A DNA stretch of 64,000 nt from Paractinoplanes rishiriensis (GCF_016862375.1 NZ_BOMV01000104.1:1-64000), one strand, 5' to 3'. Numbered from the stretch's first letter, positions 16,734-26,456 are shown. Program-made: numbers and translations. The notes: generated by a model from the sequence alone, not told the origin.

Positions 16734-17579
16734 ATGCGCACCTGGTTCATCACCGGCGCCAGCCGCGGCCTGGGCCGCGCGTTCGCCATCGCGGCGCTCG
16801 AACGCGGCGACCACGTGGTCGCCGCCGCACGGACCATCACCCGGGACGACTTCGAGGAGCGATACGGTGACCGGCTGCTCACCCTGCGGCTCGACGTGAC
16901 CGACCGGTCGGCGGTCTTCGCCGCCGTGGCCACCGCGGTCGAGCACTTCGGGCGGCTCGACATCGTCGTCAACAACGCCGGCACCATGTCCATGGGCATG
17001 ATCGAGGAGTTCACCGAGGCCGAGGCGCGCGGCCAGTTCGAGGTCAACCTCTTCGGCGCGCTCTGGGTCAGTCAGGCCGTGCTGCCGCACCTGCGCGCCA
17101 GGCGGTCCGGCCACATCGTGCAGATCTCCAGCATCGCGGCTCTCGGCGGTTTTCCGAGCACCGGCATGTACAGCGCCAGCAAGTTCGCCCTCGAAGGCAT
17201 GAGCGAGGCCCTGGCGATGGAGGCGGCGGCCTTCGACGTCAAGGTCAGCATCGTGCAACCCGGCGGCTACTGGACCGACCTGTACACCAGCATCACCGCC
17301 ACCACACCGATGGAGGCGTACGGTCCGCTGCGCGCCGAATTGGAGCGGCAGTGGGCGGAAGGCTCGATCGACAGCGAGCCCCGCCTCGCCGCCGAGGCGC
17401 TACTGAAACTCGTCGAGAGCGACGACCCGCCGCTGCGGCTCCTGCTCGGCAGCATGGTCTACGACCTCGCGTTCGACATCTCGCGCCGGCGGATGGACAC
17501 CTGGGCGGGCTGGGAACAGGTCAGCCGGGCCGCCGAGCACGCCGTCCCGGCGCCGGCGGTGCAGCATGACGATCAATAG
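16734..17579 (+). CDS. Short-chain dehydrogenase/reductase
   Basis: 281 residues from ATG 16734. Classical SDR features: TGASRGLG at 7-14 (NADP(H)-type glycine motif), LDVTD, NNAG near 84, and a catalytic Tyr-146/Lys-150 pair in YSASK. The VQPGGYWTDLY segment after the active site fits the 'classical' SDR oxidoreductases that act on carbonyl substrates of unknown identity. GAGAGG lies 8 nt before the start. The gene follows a broken TetR gene and overlaps the start of a hydrolase remnant by 14 bp, so its original control has probably been disturbed. Confidence 0.92.
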   Translation: MRTWFITGASRGLGRAFAIAALERGDHVVAAARTITRDDFEERYGDRLLTLRLDVTDRSAVFAAVATAVEHFGRLDIVVNNAGTMSMGMIEEFTEAEARGQFEVNLFGALWVSQAVLPHLRARRSGHIVQISSIAALGGFPSTGMYSASKFALEGMSEALAMEAAAFDVKVSIVQPGGYWTDLYTSITATTPMEAYGPLRAELERQWAEGSIDSEPRLAAEALLKLVESDDPPLRLLLGSMVYDLAFDISRRRMDTWAGWEQVSRAAEHAVPAPAVQHDDQ

Positions 17580-17889
17580 CTGGACCGGCATGGTGCCGGT
17601 CGACTGGCGGCGGGTCATCGCCGAGTTGGGTACGCCGTGGCGGCACGTCACCGTCCCCACCCGGTACGTGGTCGCCTCGGGTACGTCGCTCGGCAGCCGC
17701 GGAGACGAGCAGGAGCGCATCCGCGCCAGTCTCGACGGGGTGTGCGCCCGCAACCCGAACATCCAGGTCAGTGCGAAGGTCACCAGCAACCACGGCGCGA
17801 TCCTCAACAAGGACTCCACCGCCATCGCCCGGGCCGTACGCGAGGTCGCCACCCTCGACTCAAGTCGTAGTCCGCGGTCTCCCGGATGA
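17566..17889 (+). pseudogene. C-terminal remnant of an alpha/beta-fold hydrolase
   Basis: The 107-codon frame starts inside the SDR gene and has no N-terminal hydrolase domain (no oxyanion or nucleophile motif). Its middle part, TRYVVASGTSLGSRGDEQ followed by NPNIQVSAKV and SNHGAIL, matches my memory of the C-terminal 70 residues of actinobacterial alpha/beta hydrolases, where SNHG carries the catalytic His. The first ~25 residues may also derive from the hydrolase. I read it as a 5'-deleted gene. Expression as a short protein cannot be excluded. Confidence 0.6.
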
Positions 17890-17937
17890 GACTTCGGGCG
17901 CTCCCCGGTCGCCGGGTTCGCCCATAGCGTCGGTCGC

Positions 17938-18852
17938 ATGATTGAAGTACGGGATTTGACGAAGCGCTTCGGCGCGACGACCGCGGTCGACGGCCTGTCG
18001 TTCACCGTGCGGCCCGGGCGGGTGACCGGCTTTCTCGGGCCGAACGGGGCCGGCAAGTCGACCACCATGCGGATGATGGTGGGCCTGGACCGGCCGGACG
18101 CGGGGACGGCAACCGTCGGCGGGCGGCCCTACCGGGCGCATCCGGCCCCGCTGTGCGCGGTCGGCGCACTGCTGGAGGGGCGGGCCGTGCACCGCGGCCG
18201 GACCGCCCGGCAGCACCTGCTCGGGCTGGCCCGGACGCACGGGATTCCGGCCCGGCGGGTGGCCGAGGTGCTGGCGACGGCCGGCCTCGCGGAGGCGGCC
18301 GACCGGCGGGCCGGCGGGTTCTCGCTCGGCATGAGCCAGCGGCTGGGAGTGGCGTCCGCGCTGCTCGGCGACCCCGCCGTGCTGATACTCGACGAGCCCG
18401 TCAACGGGCTCGACCCGGACGGCGTGCTGTGGATCCGGACGCTGCTCAAGGACTTGGCGGCGCAGGGACGAACGGTGCTGGTGTCCAGCCACCTGATGAG
18501 CGAGACGGCGGTGACCGCCGACCACCTGCTGATCATCGGTGCCGGACGGCTGCTGGCGGACGTCGGCATCGAGGAGCTGATCGCACGGGCCGGCACGAGC
18601 CGGTGCCTGGTTCGCTCACCGGACCCGGCCGGCCTGCGCGCCGCCGTGGTCGCTGCCGGTGCGACGGTGACCGGTTCGGAGCAGGGATCGCTGGTGGTGG
18701 CGGGACTGGACGCCGAGGAGATCGGCGCGGTCGCGGCGGCACACGGCGTGATCCTGTCCGAGCTCACCCCGCACCGGGCCTCGCTGGAGCAGGCGTACAT
18801 GGAGCTCACCCGGGGCTGGATCCGGTTCCACAACGAGGTCGTCCCGTCATGA
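17938..18852 (+). CDS. ABC transporter ATP-binding protein
   Basis: 304 residues, ATG 17938. Complete ATPase: Walker A GPNGAGKST (~38-46), Q-loop region, signature FSLGMSQRLG (~130), Walker B AVLILDEP and the switch His in SSHLMSE. The ~80-residue C-terminal extension is typical of ATPases paired with ABC-2 permeases (bacitracin or lantibiotic-immunity type). The permease follows with a 4-bp overlap, then a histidine kinase/response regulator pair. An exporter of a peptide or drug, controlled by the adjacent two-component system, is the likely unit. Substrate unknown. Confidence 0.95.
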   Translation: MIEVRDLTKRFGATTAVDGLSFTVRPGRVTGFLGPNGAGKSTTMRMMVGLDRPDAGTATVGGRPYRAHPAPLCAVGALLEGRAVHRGRTARQHLLGLARTHGIPARRVAEVLATAGLAEAADRRAGGFSLGMSQRLGVASALLGDPAVLILDEPVNGLDPDGVLWIRTLLKDLAAQGRTVLVSSHLMSETAVTADHLLIIGAGRLLADVGIEELIARAGTSRCLVRSPDPAGLRAAVVAAGATVTGSEQGSLVVAGLDAEEIGAVAAAHGVILSELTPHRASLEQAYMELTRGWIRFHNEVVPS

Positions 18853-19619
18853 GCGCGTACCGGATCTCGTTTGCGCGCGTGACCCGCGCCGAGTGGGGAA
18901 AGCTGACCGCCCTGCGTTCCACCTGGGTGGTGCTGTCGGCCGCCGCGTTGATCACCGTGGGTCTGGCCGTGGCGATCAACTGGAACGTCTACCGGGACCC
19001 GGGTGCCGAGGTCTCGGCCGGCACGCTGACCACGCAGACCTTCCTCGGTGTGGACGTCATCTCGCTGATCCTGGGTGTCTTCGGCGTCCTCATGATCACC
19101 GGCGAGTTCGGGTCGGGCCTGATCCGGGCGACGTTCGCGGCCGTCCCCGGCCGGCTGCCGGTGCTGCCGGCGAAGGCGGTCGCGCTCGTTCTCGTGGCCT
19201 TCCCCGTGATGCTGGTGGCGTGCACGGCCGCCCTGGTCGCCGGCGAGGCGCTGCTTCCCGCCGGACAGCAGGCCGGCATCCCGGCACGCGCCCTGCTCGG
19301 TGCGGCCGCCGCGCCGGTCGCGCTCGCGCTGATCGGGCTCGGCATCGGCGCCCTGGTGCGCCACACCGCTGCGGCGATCACCGTCTACGTCCTCACGATG
19401 CTGGTGCTGCCGGCCATCCTGCGGCCCGCTCTGCCGGAGAGCATCGCCGACGACGTGCTGCGTTTCGTCCCGGTCGCGGCCGCGCAGGCCATGTACGCCG
19501 TGAACTCGGCCAATCCGTTCGGGATGCTCGCGCCCGGCCCGGCCACGCTGACCGTCGCCGCCTGGGCGGTGCTCACGCTGGGTGCCGGCAGTGTCATGCT
19601 CCGGCGCCGCGACCCGTGA
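18849..19619 (+). CDS. ABC-2 type permease partner of the preceding ATPase
   Basis: 256 residues, ATG overlapping the ATPase stop. It has six hydrophobic segments and the start RAEWGKLTALRSTWVVL, characteristic of actinobacterial ABC-2 permeases, plus the GEFGSGLIRATFAAVPGR element in which a charged amphipathic helix contacts the ATPase. It ends in a short basic tail. With the preceding gene it forms a complete two-gene exporter. The following histidine kinase starts 54 bp later. Confidence 0.92.
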   Translation: MSAYRISFARVTRAEWGKLTALRSTWVVLSAAALITVGLAVAINWNVYRDPGAEVSAGTLTTQTFLGVDVISLILGVFGVLMITGEFGSGLIRATFAAVPGRLPVLPAKAVALVLVAFPVMLVACTAALVAGEALLPAGQQAGIPARALLGAAAAPVALALIGLGIGALVRHTAAAITVYVLTMLVLPAILRPALPESIADDVLRFVPVAAAQAMYAVNSANPFGMLAPGPATLTVAAWAVLTLGAGSVMLRRRDP

Positions 19620-19672
19620 CCGCTGGCGGCCGGGGTACCGCGACAGGGGTGTCCTCCGGCCACAATGGCCGG

Positions 19673-20857
19673 ATGAGCCTGCGCGAAATCCGGGCAGCTG
19701 CCCGGCGCCATCCGCGCGTGGCCGACGCCGGGATCGCCGGGATCGTGGCGCTGGGCTGCGGTCTCGTGCTCACCGGGCGCACCGGCGCCACCGTCGCACA
19801 CACCGATGCCGTGGACTGGGTTTCGGTGGTCCTGCTGCCGGTTCCGCTGATCTGGCGCCGCCGGGCACCGGTCCTGGTCTTCGCGGTGGCGACCGTGCTG
19901 CTCGTCGGCTCGCAGGCGGTGGGCGCCCAGTCACCGGCCGCCTTGGCGGTCACGCTGACCGCCCTGCACGCGATCGCCCGGCACCGTCCCGCCCGGTTCG
20001 CCTGGCCGGCTGCCGCGCTCACGGTGATCCCCGGCTTCGACAACCGGATCGCGGACGGACCGGCGTGGGGCGCATTCGCGGCGGTCTCGGCGGTCACGGT
20101 GACCGTCGTCCTGATCGGCATGAACCAGCGCACACGCAGCGCGTACACCATCGCTTTGGAAGATCGCGCCCGACGGCTGGAACAGGAACGCGATCAGCGC
20201 GCCCAACTCGCGGTCGCGGAGGAGCGGGCGCGCATCGCGCGCGAGATGCACGACGTCGTCGCCCACCACCTGGCGGTCATGGTCGCTCTCTCGGACGGTG
20301 CCTCCGCGACCGCGGCGCAGGCGCCGCAGCGCGCCGCCGACGTGATGGGCCAGGTCTCGGCGACAGGACGGCAGGCTCTCGGAGAGATGCGCCGGCTGGT
20401 GGGTCTGTTGCGCAATTTTTCCAGTACGGGGACCAGCACGCGCACGCCGCAGCCCGGCCTCGACGACATCGACGCGCTCGTGGAAAGAGTGCGGGCTGCC
20501 GGGCTACGGGTGAGTCTGCGGCACGAGGGCGCAGCGGGTGCCTGGGGGCCGGGCGCCGGACTGGCCATCTACCGGATCGTGCAGGAAGCGCTCACCAACA
20601 CCCTCAAACATGCCGGGCTGCAAGCGAACGCCGAGGTCACGCTCCGCTACCGGCCGGGCGCCGCCGACGTTTCAGTCCTCGACGACGGTGCCGGCCGGAT
20701 CGCCCGGCAACCCGTAACCACCGGCCGGCACGGATTGACCGGCATGCTGGAACGTGCCGCCGCATACGGTGGACGACTCGAGGCCGGCCCTCGGGCCGGG
20801 CCGGGCTGGCAGGTGTACGCGAGCCTCACCTTCGACCAGACGGAACTCGTCCGGTGA
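19673..20857 (+). CDS. Sensor histidine kinase, NarL/DesK type
   Basis: 394 residues. Residues 1-~150 contain about four to five membrane helices with short loops. A coiled helix leads to the HisKA_3 dimerisation domain, with the phospho-acceptor His-193 in REMHDVVAHH. The ATPase domain has the N-box EALTNTLKHA, GxG-type DDGAG and GRHGLTGMLERA. There is no large extracellular sensor, as in DesK- or LiaS-like kinases that sense membrane or envelope stress, often through a partner transporter. The stop overlaps the response regulator GTG by 4 bp. The adjacent ABC exporter is the probable target. Confidence 0.93.
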   Translation: MSLREIRAAARRHPRVADAGIAGIVALGCGLVLTGRTGATVAHTDAVDWVSVVLLPVPLIWRRRAPVLVFAVATVLLVGSQAVGAQSPAALAVTLTALHAIARHRPARFAWPAAALTVIPGFDNRIADGPAWGAFAAVSAVTVTVVLIGMNQRTRSAYTIALEDRARRLEQERDQRAQLAVAEERARIAREMHDVVAHHLAVMVALSDGASATAAQAPQRAADVMGQVSATGRQALGEMRRLVGLLRNFSSTGTSTRTPQPGLDDIDALVERVRAAGLRVSLRHEGAAGAWGPGAGLAIYRIVQEALTNTLKHAGLQANAEVTLRYRPGAADVSVLDDGAGRIARQPVTTGRHGLTGMLERAAAYGGRLEAGPRAGPGWQVYASLTFDQTELVR

Positions 20858-21513
20858 CCGTCTCGGTGCTGCTCGCCGACGACCAGCCGCTGCTCTCGCT
20901 CGGCCTCCGGCTGGTGCTGGAGGCCCAGCCGGACATCACCGTCGTCGGCGAGGCCGGAAACGGTGCCCAGGCGGTCACCATGACCCGGGCGCTGCGCCCC
21001 GACGTGGTGCTGATGGACGTCCGGATGCCGGTGCTCGACGGCATCGAGGCCACCCGCGAGATCGTCGGCTCCGGCAGCCCGGCCCGCATCCTGATGCTGA
21101 CCACCTTCGACCTGGACGAGTACGTCTACGCCGCGCTACGCGCCGGGGCCAGCGGCTTCCTGCTCAAGGACGTGCCGCCGGCCGAGCTGATCACCGCCAT
21201 CCACGCGGTCGTCGGCGGGCACGCCGTGGTCGCGCCGGCCGTCACCCGGCGCCTGCTCGACGTAGCCCTGCCCCACCTGCCCGGCAAGCCCACCGGCGAC
21301 GAACGGCGCGAGCGGCTCACCGAACGCGAGCGGCAAGTGTTGACGCTCGTCGCCCGGGGCCTGTCGAACCAGGAGATCGGTGCCGAACTGCACCTGTCCG
21401 AGGCCACGGTGAAGGCACACGTCGGCCGGCTGCTCAGCAAGCTCGAGCTGCGCGACCGGGTACAGATTGTGGTGTACGCGTACGAGAACGGGCTGGCACC
21501 CCGCACAGCGTGA
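20854..21513 (+). CDS. NarL/FixJ-family response regulator
   Basis: 219 residues, GTG start overlapping the kinase stop. The receiver domain has acidic residues in LLADDQ, phospho-acceptor Asp-55 in VVLMDVRMP, a switch Thr in MLTTFDLDEY and Lys in FLLKDVPP. The C-terminal LuxR-type helix-turn-helix reads LTERERQVLTLVARGLSNQEI then LSEATVKAHVGRLL. It is the cognate regulator of the preceding kinase and should control the ABC exporter upstream. Confidence 0.95.
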   Translation: MTVSVLLADDQPLLSLGLRLVLEAQPDITVVGEAGNGAQAVTMTRALRPDVVLMDVRMPVLDGIEATREIVGSGSPARILMLTTFDLDEYVYAALRAGASGFLLKDVPPAELITAIHAVVGGHAVVAPAVTRRLLDVALPHLPGKPTGDERRERLTERERQVLTLVARGLSNQEIGAELHLSEATVKAHVGRLLSKLELRDRVQIVVYAYENGLAPRTA

Positions 21514-21547
21514 CCGGGCCGGGATGGTGCTCACTAAGGTTGTCGCC

Positions 21548-23206
21548 ATGGATGACAACCCGCCGGCCGGTTTCGCCGGGCTGAGTTTGCGGGCGGAGCT
21601 GCTCCGCGCCCTGACCGACCTCGGCTACGAGGAACCGACCCCGATCCAGCAGGAGGCCATTCCGCCGCTGCTGGCCGGCAACGACCTGGTGGGACAGGCG
21701 GCGACCGGCACCGGCAAGACGGCCGCGTTCGCGCTGCCGCTGCTGCAGCGGCTCGCGGCCGGCCAGCGGGACGCGGGACCGATGTCGCTGGTTCTGGTGC
21801 CGACCCGCGAACTGGCCGAGCAGGTGTCGCAGGCGGTCCACCGGTACGGCCGCGACCTGGACGTACGGGTCCTGCCGGTGTACGGCGGGCAGCCGATCGG
21901 GCGGCAGCTGCAGGCGCTGCAGCGCGGTGTGGACGTCGTCGTCGGCACGCCGGGCCGGGTGCTCGATCACATCGAACGGGGCACCCTGCGGCTCGGCGGG
22001 GTCCGCACCGTCGTCCTCGACGAGGCCGACGAGATGCTGGACATGGGATTCGCCGAGGACATCGAGGCGATCCTCGCCGAGACGCCCGAAGACCGGCAGA
22101 CGGTGCTCTTCTCGGCCACGATGCCGCCCCGGATCGACAGCATCGCCCGCCGCCATCTGCGTGCCCCGATCCGGATCGCCATGGGCCGCAAGGCCGTCGC
22201 GCCCGGCGAACTCCCGCTGGTCAGGCAGAGCGCCTACATCGTCGCCCGGGCGCACCGGCCGGCCGCTCTCGGCCGGATCCTCGACGTGGAACTGCCGTCG
22301 GCGGCGATCGTCTTCTGCCGCACCCGCGAGGAGGTCGACCAGGTCACGGAGACCCTGAACGGGCGCGGGTACCGCGCGGAATCCCTGCACGGCGGGATGA
22401 GCCAGGATCAGCGGGACCGGGTCATGGGCCGGCTGCGCGGCGGGAACACCGAACTGCTGGTCGCGACCGACGTGGCCGCCCGGGGCCTCGACGTGGAGCA
22501 GCTGACGCACGTCATCAACTTCAACGTGCCGGCGGCGCCGGAGGCGTACGTGCACCGCATCGGCCGGGTGGGCCGGGCCGGGCGGGAGGGTTGTGCCATC
22601 ACCCTCGCGGGACCGCGGGAACAGCGGATGCTCAAGGCCATCGAGCGGCTCACCGGGCAGCGCATCACCCTCGAGAAGCTCCCGACGGTCACCGACCTGC
22701 GGGCCAAGCGGCTGGAAGTGACCCGCACGGCCCTGCAGACCAGCCTGGAAACCGACGACCTCGAGCGGTTCCGCGTCGTGCTCGACTCACTCACCGACGA
22801 GTTCGACATCGAGAACATCGCCCTCGCCGCGGTCAAGCTGTTGCACGAGGCAGCCGGCGGCGACGTCGACGAGGACGAGATCCCGTCACCGGTGGCACCG
22901 CGCGAGGACCGCAAACCCCAGAACCGTGCCCCCCATCAGAACCGTTCACGATCGTCGAACTCCGGGGTGACCCGCCTGTTCTTCGGCATCGGCACGCGGG
23001 CCGGGCTACGCCCGCAGGACCTGGTCGGCGCGATCGCCGGCGAATCGGGCCTCAGCGCCCGCGAGATCGGCGCCATCCAGATCACCGACCGTTTCTCGCT
23101 GGTGGAGGTCCCCGAAGATGCCGCCGACATGGTCATCACGGCCATGCAGCGCAGCACCATCAGAGGCCGGCGGCCGACGGTGCGCCGCGAACGTTTCCAC
23201 CGCTGA
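21548..23206 (+). CDS. deaD: DEAD-box RNA helicase with DbpA-type RNA-binding domain
   Basis: 552 residues from ATG 21548. It has the full set of motifs: Q-motif PTPIQQEA, motif I AATGTGKT (~52), motif II LDEADEMLD (~157), motif III SAT, and VATDVAARGLDVE and HRIGRVGRAGR (~336) in the second RecA domain. Residues ~473-552 form a DbpA/CsdA RNA-recognition domain (VTRLFFGIGTRAGL onward). This places it in the DeaD/CsdA group that remodels rRNA and structured mRNA, often in the cold. A short charged linker with Gln/Asn/Arg precedes the RNA-binding domain. The stop lies 14 bp from the convergent aldo/keto reductase. Confidence 0.93.
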   Translation: MDDNPPAGFAGLSLRAELLRALTDLGYEEPTPIQQEAIPPLLAGNDLVGQAATGTGKTAAFALPLLQRLAAGQRDAGPMSLVLVPTRELAEQVSQAVHRYGRDLDVRVLPVYGGQPIGRQLQALQRGVDVVVGTPGRVLDHIERGTLRLGGVRTVVLDEADEMLDMGFAEDIEAILAETPEDRQTVLFSATMPPRIDSIARRHLRAPIRIAMGRKAVAPGELPLVRQSAYIVARAHRPAALGRILDVELPSAAIVFCRTREEVDQVTETLNGRGYRAESLHGGMSQDQRDRVMGRLRGGNTELLVATDVAARGLDVEQLTHVINFNVPAAPEAYVHRIGRVGRAGREGCAITLAGPREQRMLKAIERLTGQRITLEKLPTVTDLRAKRLEVTRTALQTSLETDDLERFRVVLDSLTDEFDIENIALAAVKLLHEAAGGDVDEDEIPSPVAPREDRKPQNRAPHQNRSRSSNSGVTRLFFGIGTRAGLRPQDLVGAIAGESGLSAREIGAIQITDRFSLVEVPEDAADMVITAMQRSTIRGRRPTVRRERFHR

Positions 23207-23219
23207 CCCCACCCGGCGA

Positions 23220-24188
23220 TCACCACCAGTAGTTGTCCTGCGGCTGGTAGGGAGCCTCCAGCGCGGCGAGCTCGCCATCCGTGAGATCGAGCTCGAGCGC
23301 GGCGACGGCGTCCCGCAGGTGATGCGTCCTGGTAGCACCCACGATCGGGCCGGAAACGACCGGCTTGGACAGCACCCAGGCCAGCGCCACCTGGGCCATC
23401 GCGGTGCCGCGAGCCTCGGCGACCCGCTGGATCGCGTTCACCACCGGCTCGTCGACGTCCCGGTCGAACGCCTTGGCCACGTTGTCCGACGACGACCGGG
23501 ACGTCTGCTGGCCCCACGGCCGGGCCGCCCGGCCTTTCGCCAGCGGCGAGTAGGGAGTCAGACCGACACCCTGATCGAGACACATCGGGATCATGTCCCG
23601 CTCTTCCTCGCGCTTGAGCACGTTGTACTGATCCTGCATCGCCGAGAACGTCGCCCAGCCGTTGACGACGGCAGCGTGCTGCATTTTGGCGAACTGCCAC
23701 GCCCACATCGACGACGCACCGAGATAACGCACCTTGCCAGCCCGGACCAGGTCGTCGAGGGCCTGCATGGTCTCCTCGACCGGCGTCTCCGGATCGAACC
23801 GGTGGACGTAGTAGACGTCGATGTAATCGGTGCCCAGCCGGCGCAGCGAGGCATCGACCTGCTCCAGGATCGCCTTGCGCGACAGGCCGCTACCGCCCGG
23901 CCCGTCATGCATCTTCCCGCTGACCTTGGTCGCCAGCACGATGTCCTCGCGCCGGGAGAACCGGGTGATCGCCCGCCCGACGAACTCCTCCGAGGTGCCG
24001 CCCTGGTAGACGTTCGCGGTATCCCAGAAGGTCACACCCAGCTCGACGGCCTGCCGGAAGAACGGCGCGGCGGCCTCCTCGTCCAGGGTCCACTGATGCA
24101 TCCCGGCCGCCGCCCGCCCGTAGCTCATGCAGCCCAGCCCGATCCGACTCACTCGCAGCCCGGTCCGGCCCAGACGGGTGAACTCCAT
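23220..24188 (-). CDS. Aldo/keto reductase
   Basis: 322 residues, ATG 24188 with GGGAGGT 6 nt upstream. TIM-barrel AKR: GLGCMSYG start, catalytic tetrad Asp/Tyr in WDTANVYQGG, Lys in VLATKVSG and His in YYVHRFDPETP. NADPH-binding residues lie in the GPIVGATRTHHLRD segment. The family reduces aldehydes and ketones with NADPH; this one belongs to the YghZ/Gcy-like general group. It starts 15 bp after the secDF stop on the same strand, so it is probably transcribed with secDF, although no functional link is obvious. Confidence 0.93.
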   Translation of the reverse strand: MEFTRLGRTGLRVSRIGLGCMSYGRAAAGMHQWTLDEEAAAPFFRQAVELGVTFWDTANVYQGGTSEEFVGRAITRFSRREDIVLATKVSGKMHDGPGGSGLSRKAILEQVDASLRRLGTDYIDVYYVHRFDPETPVEETMQALDDLVRAGKVRYLGASSMWAWQFAKMQHAAVVNGWATFSAMQDQYNVLKREEERDMIPMCLDQGVGLTPYSPLAKGRAARPWGQQTSRSSSDNVAKAFDRDVDEPVVNAIQRVAEARGTAMAQVALAWVLSKPVVSGPIVGATRTHHLRDAVAALELDLTDGELAALEAPYQPQDNYWW

Positions 24189-24203
24189 CGCAGTACCTCC
24201 CGA

Positions 24204-26456
24204 TCAGCCGGCACGAACCCGGCGTGCTTCACTGTGCCTGACCGCGGGACCCACGAACACGACCGCCAGCGGCGCGGCGAGGAACACCGTGGAGTATGTG
24301 CCGACGACGATGCCGATCAGCAGTACCAGGGCGAAGTCGACGAGGGAGCTTTCGCCGAGCGCGGCCAGCGCGGCGAGGATGACGACAGCGCCCAGGCCGG
24401 TGTTGACGGTGCGCGGCACGGTCTGCAGGCTGCCGGTGTTGACCAGCCGCGCGAACGGGATGCCACGGTTGCCCTTTGCCCGTACCAGCTCCCGGATCCG
24501 GTCGAAGTTGACCACCGAGTCGTTGACCGAGTAGCCGATCACGGTCAGCAGAGCCGCCAGGAAGATGCCGTCGATCGGCCGGCCCAGCCAGGCGAACACG
24601 CCCACCACCAGCAGCACGTCGTGGAACATGGCCAGCACGGCGGCGGTGGCCCACTGCCAGCGGAACCGGATCGCCAGGTAGGCCAGCTGGGCGGTCAGCG
24701 CCACGCCGAGTGCGATCAGCGCGTTGCGACGCAGTTCCTCCCCGAGGGTCGGGCCGATCTTCTCGTCCCGCAGCCGTTGGATCTCGCCGCCGCCGGCCTG
24801 GGCCAGCGCCGACCGCACTCCGGCCTCGGTGTCGTCGCCGAAACTCCCGGCGCGGACGCTGATGTTGCCGTCGCCGGACGGGTTGACGACGGCGCGTTCC
24901 AAGCCCGCGGATTCGACCGCGTCCCGGGCGGTGTCGGCCGAGAGCGGGGCGGTGGTGGCGTATTCGACGAGCCGGCCGCCGGTGAACTCCACACCCAGGT
25001 TCAGCCCGCGCACGGCGACACCGGCCAGGGCCAGCACGACCGCCGCGACCGAAACGGCCAGCCACAGCCGCCGGCGGCCCATGATGTCCGGGTTCCGGGT
25101 CTCCAGCTTCTGCCGGACCCAGCCGATGCCGCCCAGCCCGCTCCAGTTCGGGCGGCGGGCCAGCCAGCGGGCGTTGACCAGCGGCATGGACAGTGCCCGG
25201 GTGAGCACCAGCGCGGTGAACATCGACACCAGCACGCCGACCGACAGGGTGACGCCGAAGCCGCGTACCGGGCCGGAGGCGAGGAAGAACAGCAGCCCGC
25301 CGGCGAGCAACGTGGTGACGTTGGAGTCGGCGATGGCCGACCAGGCGTTGGCGAATCCGGCTCGCATCGCGGTGCGCAGGCTGCGCCGGGGGCCGCCGGC
25401 GGCGTACTCCTCCCGGGCTCGTTCGAAGACCAGGACGTTGGCGTCCAGGGCCATGCCGATCGCGAGGACGAATCCGGCCAGGCCGGGCAGGGTTAGGGTG
25501 GCGCCGATCGCCAGCAACGCGGCGTACGAGATGAGGCCGTAACAGACCAGCGCGACGGCGGCCACCCCACCCACGAGCCGGTACACGGCGACGATGAACA
25601 GGACCGTCGCGATCATCCCGAGGACGGCGGCCGTCGCCGACGCGTCGATCGCTGCCGCACCCAGGCTCGGGCCGACCGTGCGCTGCTCGATGACCTCGAC
25701 CGGGACCGGCAGCCCGCCCGCGCGGATCAGCAGGGCCAGGTCCTTCGCCTCGGCCGCGGTGAACTCGCCGGTGATCTGGGTGCGGCCGCCGGCGATGCCG
25801 GTGTTGCAGACGACGTCCTCGTTGACCTGCGGCGACGAAATCACCTCCCGGTCCAGCACGATCCCCACCCGCCGGGCCGGCTCACCGGGTGCGGCACAGG
25901 CGGCATCGGCGGTCAGCTTCCGCCACGCCTCGGCGCCGGTGCCGCGGAAGTCGAGGCTGACCTGCCAGCCGGTGAACTCGCCGCGCCCGGCGGTGGCGTT
26001 GTCGACCTGCTGCCCGGAGAGCGCGGCCGGCCCCAGCCTCAGCTTCTCGCCGCTCTCCGACGGCAGCACGAGTTCGCCGCCGGTCCCCGTCTGCGCGCTC
26101 GACTCGACGCCGAGGACCGGATGAAAAGACAGTTGGGCGGTACGGCCGATGATGCGTACCGCCTCGGCCGGTTCGGTGACTCCGGGCAGTTCGACGATGA
26201 TGCGCCGCTCGCCGGAGCGGGCCAGCGTCGGCTCGGCGACACCGAATTCGTCGACTCGGCGGCGCAGCACCTCGAGCGCCTCGCCGGTGCTGACGGCGTC
26301 CGCCTTGGCGAACTCGCCGTCACGGGTTTCAAGAACGATCTGGGTTCCGCCGCGCAGGTCAAGCCCTAGCCGGGGCGGACGGGTGGCCAGCAGCCACCCC
26401 GACACCGCCAACACGACCAGGGCGAGAACCGCGCGCACGACAGTAGCGCGCGACAT
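24204..26456 (-). CDS. secDF: Fused SecD-SecF protein-export membrane protein
   Basis: 750 residues from ATG 26456 (GAGGAG 7 nt upstream, which rules out the earlier in-frame Met codon). The SecD half (~1-445) has a first helix, GLDLRGGTQIVLE, the periplasmic P1 domain, then five helices. The SecF half (~455-750) has GVEFTGG and six helices, including a VIGYSVNDSVVNFDRIRE element. The pair uses proton flow to pull translocated proteins from SecYEG. In many actinomycetes the main secD and secF are separate genes near ruvABC, and a fused second copy also occurs in Streptomyces. This one, away from ruv genes, is probably that accessory copy. Confidence 0.95.
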   Translation of the reverse strand: MSRATVVRAVLALVVLAVSGWLLATRPPRLGLDLRGGTQIVLETRDGEFAKADAVSTGEALEVLRRRVDEFGVAEPTLARSGERRIIVELPGVTEPAEAVRIIGRTAQLSFHPVLGVESSAQTGTGGELVLPSESGEKLRLGPAALSGQQVDNATAGRGEFTGWQVSLDFRGTGAEAWRKLTADAACAAPGEPARRVGIVLDREVISSPQVNEDVVCNTGIAGGRTQITGEFTAAEAKDLALLIRAGGLPVPVEVIEQRTVGPSLGAAAIDASATAAVLGMIATVLFIVAVYRLVGGVAAVALVCYGLISYAALLAIGATLTLPGLAGFVLAIGMALDANVLVFERAREEYAAGGPRRSLRTAMRAGFANAWSAIADSNVTTLLAGGLLFFLASGPVRGFGVTLSVGVLVSMFTALVLTRALSMPLVNARWLARRPNWSGLGGIGWVRQKLETRNPDIMGRRRLWLAVSVAAVVLALAGVAVRGLNLGVEFTGGRLVEYATTAPLSADTARDAVESAGLERAVVNPSGDGNISVRAGSFGDDTEAGVRSALAQAGGGEIQRLRDEKIGPTLGEELRRNALIALGVALTAQLAYLAIRFRWQWATAAVLAMFHDVLLVVGVFAWLGRPIDGIFLAALLTVIGYSVNDSVVNFDRIRELVRAKGNRGIPFARLVNTGSLQTVPRTVNTGLGAVVILAALAALGESSLVDFALVLLIGIVVGTYSTVFLAAPLAVVFVGPAVRHSEARRVRAG

